From DASCNA01 sp036011305 (GTDB lineage Bacteria; Verrucomicrobiota; Lentisphaeria; Victivallales; GWF2-38-69), in the NCBI GenBank assembly GCA_036011305.1, contig DASCNA010000031.1, forward strand, positions 1-6,715: DNA of 6,715 nt, read 5' to 3'. Each line of letters begins with the position of its first letter. The first letter of the stretch is position 1. The notes beneath the pieces are model-generated. The model made no database searches. It saw only the letters and a list, made by a program, of their open reading frames with translations, and was not told the origin of the DNA. Below, in pieces: positions 1-5,351 of this stretch. A program made the position numbers and the translations under genes.

Positions 1-205
1 AACATCTCAGTGTCAGTTCATCATCAATATTCATTTCATTCCAGCAAACCTGATCAATCATCACCATGGGACGGACAGGTTCAAGTCCATTTAATTTACT
101 CCATAGTTTTTTTTTCTCTCTCTGTACAGATAATGATGCTATCTCTGCCACTCTCCCTGCTAAATTCCGAACAATATCCACGTCTTTCTTGGTCAGTTTA
201 CTCAT
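1..205 (-). CDS. N-terminal fragment of a uroporphyrinogen decarboxylase-like (corrinoid methyltransferase-type) protein
   Basis: The reading frame opens with ATG at 205-203 and stays open for 68 codons to the left edge, so only the N-terminus is present. A G-rich Shine-Dalgarno (six G, complement of 213-218) sits 7 bases before the ATG and fixes the start. The visible part starts MSKLTKKDVDIVRNLAGRVA. A Lys-rich segment, REKKKLWSKLNGLEPVRPMV, follows, and then IDQVCWNEMNIDDELTL. The pattern LW-x-LN-x-L-x-P-x-RP followed by W-(N/H)-E is what I recall from the start of uroporphyrinogen decarboxylase-like proteins in anaerobes, which are linked to corrinoid-dependent methyl transfer. That family call rests on memory of this motif alone, and no catalytic region is visible. 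The codons for RREKKK run over a (GA)n-A9 simple repeat. The gene is divergent from the feo genes and shares a 245-base control region with them. Confidence 0.6.
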   Translation of the reverse strand, partial: MSKLTKKDVDIVRNLAGRVAEIASLSVQREKKKLWSKLNGLEPVRPMVMIDQVCWNEMNIDDELTLRC

Positions 206-235
206 AATATATCCCCCCTTTTTGATATCCAAATA

Positions 236-272
236 CATTTATTGTACTAATAAACAATCCATTTTATTGTTT
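236..272. repeat. Clustered ATTGT/ACAAT repeats, possible operator
   Basis: CATTTATTGT at 236-245 recurs as CATTTTATTGT at 260-270, about 25 bases apart. Between them lies AAACAAT (252-258), which pairs with ATTGTTT (266-272) as a perfect 7-base inverted repeat around a 7-base spacer. It also faces ATTGT at 241-245. The cluster lies 31-67 bases upstream of the leftward start codon, where a repressor or activator could act. In such AT-rich sequence chance is a real alternative. Confidence 0.3.
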
Positions 273-380
273 TAAATTTGGGCTAAAATTTTAAAAAAGC
301 AAACTCCTCAGCTAAAATTCATTATCTAACTTTCAAAAAATATTCAAAGTATAAATATTTAATAAAAGTTAAATCATGGC

Positions 381-431
381 TTGATTATTTTATTAGGCAG
401 CCCTAACTTATTCGCTTTTATAAATAATCAA
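381..431 (+). promoter_or_regulatory. Nested inverted repeats in the feo operon leader
   Basis: TTGATTATTT (381-390) and AAATAATCAA (422-431) are a perfect 10-base inverted repeat separated by 31 bases. Inside lies a second perfect repeat, TTAGG (393-397) and CCTAA (402-406), around CAGC. The outer right arm ends 8 bases before the AGGT ribosome binding site (440-443) of the small Cys-rich gene. As RNA this could fold into a long stem with an inner hairpin. As DNA the arms could be paired regulator sites. Neither reading is shown by the sequence alone. Confidence 0.4.
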
Positions 432-450
432 CTGTAATTAGGTCCGCAAA

Positions 451-579
451 ATGGAAACATTAACCGTCTGGATGATAATCTTATTCATTACCGCTTCTCT
501 GTTTAAAAAATTTCTAAATAAGATTACTGAAAAAAACAATGCCTGTTTAGGATGTTCATCAAAATATAGTTGTCTATGA
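451..579 (+). CDS. Small Cys-rich single-helix membrane protein, candidate FeoB-associated protein
   Basis: A 42-residue protein starting at ATG 451 and ending with TGA at 577-579. AGGT at 440-443 lies 7 bases before the ATG. Residues about 4-18 (LTVWMIILFITASLF) form one membrane helix. A Lys-rich stretch (KKFLNKITEK) follows, then a short tail with Cys32, Cys35 and Cys41 in the order C-x2-C-x5-C. One N-terminal helix, a basic segment and a Cys-rich end is the layout of FeoB-associated Cys-rich membrane proteins (PF12669), which are found beside feoB and whose exact role is unsettled; a cytoplasmic metal-binding tail is plausible. It lies 70 bases before feoA in the same direction, so it is probably the first gene of the operon. 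The tail is shorter and has fewer Cys than many family members. No feoC is present, so it may fill an accessory role. Family membership is inferred from layout and context. Confidence 0.7.
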   Translation: METLTVWMIILFITASLFKKFLNKITEKNNACLGCSSKYSCL

Positions 580-610
580 GTTAACAGCTATCATCTGAGT
601 TACATTTTCG

Positions 611-628
611 TTGGCTCATGCCAATTTT
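611..628 (+). promoter_or_regulatory. TTGGC-N4-GCCAA palindrome before feoA
   Basis: TTGGC (611-615) and GCCAA (620-624) form a perfect 5-base inverted repeat around TCAT, followed by four T (625-628) and then TATAAT (631-636). It lies in the 70-base gap between the small Cys-rich gene and feoA. It could be a weak hairpin that trims or attenuates the message, or a regulator site over an internal promoter. I see no good -35 at normal distance from TATAAT. Confidence 0.35.
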
Positions 629-638
629 AATATAATAT

Positions 639-645
639 GGAGAAG
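639..645 (+). promoter_or_regulatory. Ribosome binding site that decides the feoA start
   Basis: GGAGAAG lies 4 bases before ATG 650. A longer in-frame start, TTG at 611, has no Shine-Dalgarno before it and would add 13 residues absent from FeoA proteins. TTG 611 also falls inside a palindrome. ATG 650 is therefore the better start. Confidence 0.85.
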
Positions 646-649
646 TATA

Positions 650-868
650 ATGTTTGAAGTAAAAAAAACGTATAAAGTTGAAGGGTTTTCAAAAAACTGT
701 CCTTCAGCATTTATGCATAATCTTCTGTCAATGGGTTTTATTCCAGGAAGTACATTTGAGGTAAAGAAAATAGCGCCTCTGATGGATCCCTGTCAGATAG
801 AAATAAAAGGATTTTTTGTCTCTTTAAGGAAATCTGAACTTAATCTTATGGAGGTAAAAGAGTTATGA
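650..868 (+). CDS. feoA: Ferrous iron transport protein A
   Basis: A 72-residue cytoplasmic protein with an SH3-like fold, thought to assist or regulate the FeoB iron transporter. The usual length is about 75-80 residues, so it is complete. Residues 30-40 read LLSMGFIPGST or close to it, the conserved L-x-x-(M/L)-G-x-x-PG turn of FeoA. The following APLMDPCQIEIKG and LRKSELNLMEV match the pattern of the gammaproteobacterial protein (APLGDP, then LRKKDL and EV). ATG 650 is chosen for its GGAGAAG site. The stop codon overlaps the feoB start in ATGA (865-868), so the two are translationally coupled. The small Cys-rich gene lies 70 bases upstream. Confidence 0.95.
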   Translation: MFEVKKTYKVEGFSKNCPSAFMHNLLSMGFIPGSTFEVKKIAPLMDPCQIEIKGFFVSLRKSELNLMEVKEL

Positions 869-3147
869 AGTACGCAATCGTAGGCAATCCAAACTGCGGA
901 AAAACTACCATTTTCAATAAGTTAACCGGATCAAATCAAAAAGTCGGCAACTGGCCAGGGGTTACTGTTGATAAAAAATCAGGTTCATTCAACTATCATG
1001 GCAGTAGTATAGAATTAATTGACTTACCTGGCATATACTCTTTATCAACTTCTGATAATAACTCTATAGATGCCAAAATAGCATGCCAGTATATTTTGGA
1101 AGAAAAACCCGATGCTGTAATTAACGTTATAGATGCATCAAACCTGGAAAGAAGCTTATATCTGACCATCCAGTTAATTGAAATGGATGTGCCTGTAATA
1201 TTAGCACTTAACATGGTTGATGTAGCAAAAAGCAAAGGAGTTAAATTTGATTATTCAAAACTATCTCAACTTCTGCGTTTCAAAGTAATTCCAATGGTAG
1301 GACGCAAAGGTATTGGTATAAAAGAACTGAAAGAATACTTAGGTACCTCCCGCTGCATATCCAAATCCGGTTTTAATTTAATTCCAAAATATAAAAATAT
1401 TATTGGAAATATAAAAAATAAACTTGATACATATAAGGAAACTTTTATGTACAGTAATCTCTGGCTGGCAGTGAAATTACTGGAAAACGATATATTTGTG
1501 AAAGAACTTATACCAGAAAAAATCTACAGAGAAATTAATTTAGAGTTTAATTTAAGCAGTAATACTGACAGCAGTATTGCTATTTCATCCAAAAGATATG
1601 AAGTAATATCTGAAATTGTTGACTACTGCACAGTATCTAAAATTATTAAAAAACACAGACTTACAGAAATATTGGATTCTCTTTGCATGAACAAGTACTT
1701 AGGTATACCTATCTTTCTTCTGATTATGTATATCATGTTCGAATTTACAATAACGATCGGTTCAGCTATACAGCCTTTATTTGATGATTCTTCAAGAGCA
1801 ATATTAATAAACTGGGTAAATCACTTTGGCTATGCCGTCGGTATTCCTACCTGGATAACAGCAATATTTTCTCAGGGAGTCGGTGTAGGGATTAATACTG
1901 TTCTAACTTTTCTTCCTCAAATTGCCTGCCTGTTTCTTTTTCTGTCAATTCTTGAAGATTCGGGATATATGGCAAGAGCCGCCTTTGTTATGGATCGTTT
2001 TATGAAATCTATCGGTCTGCCCGGAAAAGCATTTGTTCCTTTAATTGTCGGTTTTGGATGTAATGTTCCTTCAGTCATGGCAACCAGAACACTGGATACT
2101 AAGAGAGATAGAATACTTACTACATTAATGTCTCCGTTTATATGCTGCGGGGCAAGATTGGCTATTTTTGCTATTTTTGCAGGTGCTTTCTTTCCAAGCG
2201 GAGGTGGAACTGTAGTTTTCCTGATATATATAATCGGTATTATATGTGCTGTTTTTACCGGATTGATTGTAAAAAACACACTGCTCAGAGGAGATAATTC
2301 TCCTTTCATAATGGAAATCCCGGTTTACCATTTACCAAACTTAAGATCAATTTTAATGCAGACATGGGATCGCTCAAAAAGATTCCTCTATAAAGCTGGA
2401 AAAATTATAATTCCTGCATGTATTTTAATTGGTGCACTGAATGTAATTCAGCCAAATGGTCAGGTTGATATAACCGGCTCTAAAAATTCACTTCTATCTG
2501 AAATAGGAAAATCGGTAACTCCGGTTCTTGCTCCAATGGGCGTAAAAGACAGCAACTGGCCTGCCACAGTTGGTTTGCTCACAGGAATTATGGCAAAAGA
2601 AGTTGTTGTTGGAACTCTCAACACACTTTACACTCAGGAAAAACCGGGTGAAGCAAATCCTGTATCACAGGATTTCAGCCTCAGCGGTGAACTCAGAGGA
2701 GCATGGTATGCAACTGTGGATAACTTTAAAAATATGAGCATATCTTCATTTGTAAATCCATTTGCAGCAAATGAAGCAGATGCCTCAATGAATAACGGGT
2801 CAATGGGAACGATGGTTACCAGTTTCGGTTCTGTAGCAGCCGCTTTTGCCTACATGCTCTTTGTTCTTCTTTATGTTCCGTGCATAGCAACAGTAGCAGT
2901 AGCGGCAAAGGAAATAGGAAAAGGCTGGGCATGGTTCTCTGTTATCTGGGGTTTTGCATTAGCTTACTGTGTAGGAGTTATATCCTATCAGATTTCTCTG
3001 ATTGGAATTAACACATTTTCATCTATCTGCTGGATATTGGGAATGCTTCTGTTCATTGGAGTATTAATTACTATAATGAGATTATACTCAGGGAAAAACA
3101 GTCCTAAATCCAGATTAAAATCACCTGCTGAATGTTTTAATCACTAA
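865..3147 (+). CDS. feoB: Ferrous iron transport protein B, GTP-dependent Fe2+ transporter
   Basis: A 760-residue inner-membrane Fe2+ importer, close to the E. coli length of 773. The N-terminal G domain has G1 GNPNCGKTT (7-15), G2 around Thr34 in NWPGVTV, G3 DLPG (53-56) and G4 NMVD (116-119). The G5 position reads VIPMVGRKG (141-149), with Gly146 where E. coli FeoB has Ser. A helical GDI-like spacer covers about 170-270. The membrane domain begins near 275 and has the family signatures EDSGYMARAAF (364-374), GFGCNVPS (396-403, with Cys399 at the place of the proposed iron-path Cys), CGARLAIFA (428-436), MAKEVVVGTL (576-585) and FVLLYVPC (666-673). GGAGGT at 850-855 supports ATG 865. The tail keeps a single Cys (757). 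No feoC follows; a terminator starts 6 bases after the stop. Confidence 0.97.
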   Translation: MKYAIVGNPNCGKTTIFNKLTGSNQKVGNWPGVTVDKKSGSFNYHGSSIELIDLPGIYSLSTSDNNSIDAKIACQYILEEKPDAVINVIDASNLERSLYLTIQLIEMDVPVILALNMVDVAKSKGVKFDYSKLSQLLRFKVIPMVGRKGIGIKELKEYLGTSRCISKSGFNLIPKYKNIIGNIKNKLDTYKETFMYSNLWLAVKLLENDIFVKELIPEKIYREINLEFNLSSNTDSSIAISSKRYEVISEIVDYCTVSKIIKKHRLTEILDSLCMNKYLGIPIFLLIMYIMFEFTITIGSAIQPLFDDSSRAILINWVNHFGYAVGIPTWITAIFSQGVGVGINTVLTFLPQIACLFLFLSILEDSGYMARAAFVMDRFMKSIGLPGKAFVPLIVGFGCNVPSVMATRTLDTKRDRILTTLMSPFICCGARLAIFAIFAGAFFPSGGGTVVFLIYIIGIICAVFTGLIVKNTLLRGDNSPFIMEIPVYHLPNLRSILMQTWDRSKRFLYKAGKIIIPACILIGALNVIQPNGQVDITGSKNSLLSEIGKSVTPVLAPMGVKDSNWPATVGLLTGIMAKEVVVGTLNTLYTQEKPGEANPVSQDFSLSGELRGAWYATVDNFKNMSISSFVNPFAANEADASMNNGSMGTMVTSFGSVAAAFAYMLFVLLYVPCIATVAVAAKEIGKGWAWFSVIWGFALAYCVGVISYQISLIGINTFSSICWILGMLLFIGVLITIMRLYSGKNSPKSRLKSPAECFNH

Positions 3148-3152
3148 ACTTG

Positions 3153-3193
3153 ATCTGCATTAAATAGTATCCTATATTTAATGCAGATTTTTT
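3153..3193 (+). terminator. Intrinsic terminator of the feo operon
   Basis: A perfect 14-base inverted repeat, ATCTGCATTAAATA (3153-3166) and TATTTAATGCAGAT (3175-3188), encloses an 8-base loop. Six T (3188-3193) end the structure. It begins 6 bases after the feoB stop. The stem is AT-rich but long and without mismatch. It separates feoB from the next gene in the same direction. Confidence 0.85.
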
Positions 3194-3205
3194 ATTCAAA
3201 AAATA

Positions 3206-3234
3206 TTTACATAAACAACAAATAAGTATAAAAT
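3206..3234 (+). promoter_or_regulatory. Sigma-70-type promoter of the ACR3-like gene
   Basis: TTTACA (3206-3211) and TAAAAT (3229-3234) lie 17 bases apart, with TATAAA overlapping at 3227-3232. Transcription would be expected to start about 6-8 bases after the -10, at 3240-3242, on or next to ATG 3241. No Shine-Dalgarno is visible before that ATG. The message may therefore be leaderless. Confidence 0.5.
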
Positions 3235-3240
3235 AATTTT

Positions 3241-4185
3241 ATGTCGTTTAAAACCAAACTAGAACTGAATCAATCCTATATTTATTTAATTTCTATAGCT
3301 GCTGGAGCATTATTAGGTATTCATTACAAAGACCTGTCCAGCTGTTTCAGTATTCTTGTATGGCCTTTTTTGGCTTTGGTTTTATATACTACATTCTTAC
3401 AGGTTCCATTAAGAAATCTGCTGTCGGGTTTTAAAAATTATAAATTTTTCTTAGCGTTAACAGTAGTAAATTTTATTGCCATTCCTTTACTTGTTTTTAT
3501 ATTTACACTTCTGTTTAAAGTAAATAGTATAATATTATTCGCTATATGCTTAGTACTTTTGACTCCCTGTGTGGATTATGTTGTAATATTCACCCGCCTT
3601 GGAAAAGGAGATCACTCTCTGCTGCTTTCAGCTACACCTCTTTTATTAGTTCTGCAGATATTACTGCTACCTATTTACTTATTTCTTTTTCTAGGTGATG
3701 GTTTTGTTTCTAATTTTACACCAAAACCATTTATTATAGCATTTGCAGTATTTATACTTCTACCGCTTTCATTAGCTTTTATTACTGATAAATGGGGAAG
3801 TATTAGTAAAATCGGCAGAAAATTCTCTCAAAAAATAGATTGGCTGACAATACCGTCTTTATGTTTTACACTGTTATTTATTGTCGCATCTCAAATTTCT
3901 AAGCTGGGATCCAGTTATAATTATATTATTAAAGCTATCCCAATATACTTAGCATATTTTATTCTTGCACCTGTAACAGGATTAATTATAGCAAAACTAT
4001 TCAGGCTTTCGAAAGAACAAAAAATAGCTGTAGCTTTCAGTGCAGGAACTCGTAATTCCTTAGTTATAATGCCAATAGCTCTATCACTTCCTAGCCCGTA
4101 TGTAGCAGTACCTGCAATTATTATAACTCAAACTATAATGGAACTCTTAGCTGAGTTTGTTTATATAAAAATTTTACCAAAATAA
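3241..4185 (+). CDS. BASS/ACR3-superfamily transporter, arsenic resistance protein-like
   Basis: A 314-residue integral membrane protein with about ten hydrophobic segments, the usual size for bile acid:sodium symporter/ACR3-superfamily carriers (about 310-350). The segment LLTPCVDYVVIFTRLGKGD (106-124) holds Cys110 in a TPC motif, like the Cys of ACR3 arsenite exporters. The end, SAGTRNSLVIMPIAL (267-281) followed by TQTIMELL with Glu301, matches the conserved late helices of the family, where ACR3 has an essential Glu. ACR3 proteins export arsenite by proton antiport. This divergent branch is often labelled arsenic resistance, but its substrate is uncertain. No arsR or arsC lies nearby, so arsenite is a weak inference. 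ATG 3241 is the only upstream start: an in-frame stop (TAA 3229-3231) precedes it. It lacks a Shine-Dalgarno. The gene is insulated from feoB by a terminator. Confidence 0.75.
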   Translation: MSFKTKLELNQSYIYLISIAAGALLGIHYKDLSSCFSILVWPFLALVLYTTFLQVPLRNLLSGFKNYKFFLALTVVNFIAIPLLVFIFTLLFKVNSIILFAICLVLLTPCVDYVVIFTRLGKGDHSLLLSATPLLLVLQILLLPIYLFLFLGDGFVSNFTPKPFIIAFAVFILLPLSLAFITDKWGSISKIGRKFSQKIDWLTIPSLCFTLLFIVASQISKLGSSYNYIIKAIPIYLAYFILAPVTGLIIAKLFRLSKEQKIAVAFSAGTRNSLVIMPIALSLPSPYVAVPAIIITQTIMELLAEFVYIKILPK

Positions 4186-4188
4186 ATT

Positions 4189-5208
4189 TTATAATGGATT
4201 CTGTCTCTTCTTTCTGGCATATTCCTGCAAATCAACAACAGTATCTGTTTCGTCTACAATTTCACCAATCAATACCTCCAGAGCATCTTCCAGAGTAACA
4301 ACTCCTAAAATACCTCCATATTCATCCACAACAAAAGCTAAATGCCTTCTAGTCTTTTGAAAATTTACCAGAAGTTTATCTACAGAAGTAACGGCAGACA
4401 CAAATTGAACTTCATGAATAAAATCAGAAATACACTGCTTGCCTTTACCATCAATTAATGCAGTCAGCAGTTCATCCTTGAATACTATTCCAAGTACTTC
4501 ATCTGTAGTTGTACGAATGACTGCAATTCTGCTATGTTGTGAATTCTTAATTTTGTCTTTTATATCTTCAAGAATGTCTTTAGCTCTAACATAAGTCATA
4601 ACCACTCTTGGTGTCATTATATTAGAAGCTTTTATATCATTTAGTTCAAATATTTTCTGAATCATATCAGATTCTCCAGGCTCTATTGCTCCCTCTTTTT
4701 TCCCAATTTTAGCCATTATTTTGATTTCAGATTCATCTGTACTGAATTGTGTTTGAGATTTTGTAAATAGAACAGTTATTTTTTCAATACACCAGGCTAC
4801 TGGTGTCATTAAACGCGTTAGAATAAGCAACGGTTTAGCTATAAATAAAGAAATAGGTTCACAGTGACTTTCACCCAGTGTTTTAGGTATAATCTCTCCA
4901 AATATTATGATAAAAAAGGTAAGCATACCCGAAAAAAGCCCTAACCATTCACTTCCAAAAACAATGGTTGCCACTTGAGCAACAAACATACTTCCGACAA
5001 TATTGACAATATTATTAAAAATAACTATCGTTGTCAAAGGCCTGTTAATCTTTTCTCTAATTGACAGAAGAGCAAGCGCTGATGAATTTTTCGTCTGAGC
5101 TAATTTTTTTACTTTCAATAAAGAAACTGAAAGCAAAGCAGCCTCAACTCCCGAACATAAAGCAGATAAAAGTATTACAAGACAGCCGGATATTATCAGT
5201 TCTTTCAT
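4189..5208 (-). CDS. CNNM (DUF21) and CBS-pair membrane protein, hemolysin C/CorB-like family
   Basis: A 339-residue inner-membrane protein. Residues 1 to about 150 form a CNNM transmembrane domain with SALCSGVEAALLS (15-27) and the hallmark GEIIPKTLG (104-112). A linker follows, then two CBS domains: IMTPR (197-201) opens the first, and VVDEYGGILGVVTLEDALEV (293-312) lies in the second. The CBS pair probably senses adenine nucleotides. The family is implicated in Mg2+/Co2+ or other cation transport; the name hemolysin is historical. There is no C-terminal CorC/HlyC domain. The end VDETDTVVDLQEYARKKRQ matches a short subfamily of about 340-350 residues, so it is complete, not truncated. ATG 5208 has a weak AGGT site (complement of 5218-5221) 9 bases upstream. 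Its stop lies 3 bases from that of the convergent ACR3-like gene. The SulP gene is upstream in the same direction. Confidence 0.9.
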   Translation of the reverse strand: MKELIISGCLVILLSALCSGVEAALLSVSLLKVKKLAQTKNSSALALLSIREKINRPLTTIVIFNNIVNIVGSMFVAQVATIVFGSEWLGLFSGMLTFFIIIFGEIIPKTLGESHCEPISLFIAKPLLILTRLMTPVAWCIEKITVLFTKSQTQFSTDESEIKIMAKIGKKEGAIEPGESDMIQKIFELNDIKASNIMTPRVVMTYVRAKDILEDIKDKIKNSQHSRIAVIRTTTDEVLGIVFKDELLTALIDGKGKQCISDFIHEVQFVSAVTSVDKLLVNFQKTRRHLAFVVDEYGGILGVVTLEDALEVLIGEIVDETDTVVDLQEYARKKRQNPL

Positions 5209-5351
5209 TTAAATTTTACCTAAAATTTCTGTATAATTTTTGTTATCAATTAGTTTTGTTATTATGAAGATGTTATTTAAAATATATGTTCTTATAAATA
5301 AAATGTTTCAAAAAATAAAATATTCAATCTTTAAAAATACCTTATTTCAAT
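5209..5351 (-). other. AT-rich gap between the SulP and CNNM genes
   Basis: A 143-base spacer, almost entirely A and T. I see no stable hairpin followed by T on the minus strand and no good -35/-10 pair, so either readthrough from the SulP gene or a weak promoter would have to supply the CNNM gene. Plus-strand reading frames here have no ribosome site and look random. Confidence 0.45.

Larger units (their letters stand above)
206..450. promoter_or_regulatory. Divergent control region between the methyltransferase-like gene and the feo operon
   Basis: No gene of credible length fits here on either strand. The left part (236-272) carries ATTGT/ACAAT repeats that could serve the leftward gene. 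The middle (273-380) is very AT-rich, with a 9-base direct repeat GCTAAAATT at 282-290 and 311-319. The right part (381-431) holds nested inverted repeats before the small Cys-rich gene. I find no strong sigma-70 -35/-10 pair in either direction. TATAAA occurs at 350-355 and 419-424 without a good -35 at normal spacing, and TTGATT at 381-386 lacks a good -10. Confidence 0.5.

Noticed and set aside
10..275. Two overlapping plus-strand reading frames of 65 and 69 codons
   Set aside because: Most of their length is antisense to the minus-strand gene at 1-205, they lack ribosome sites, and the translations are low-complexity with no family resemblance.
611..649. TTG start giving a 13-residue longer FeoA
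   Set aside because: No Shine-Dalgarno precedes TTG 611, the extra residues do not belong to FeoA, and GGAGAAG sits at proper distance from ATG 650.
996..1235. Minus-strand frame of 79 codons inside feoB
   Set aside because: It is antisense to the conserved G domain of FeoB, which fully explains the sequence.
1917..2331. Minus-strand frames of 130 and 68 codons inside feoB
   Set aside because: Both are shadows of the conserved FeoB membrane core and resemble no family.
4189..5208. CNNM protein considered truncated for lack of a CorC/HlyC C-terminal domain
   Set aside because: A natural short subfamily of about 340-350 residues ends the same way, after the second CBS domain and a VDE-x-D motif.
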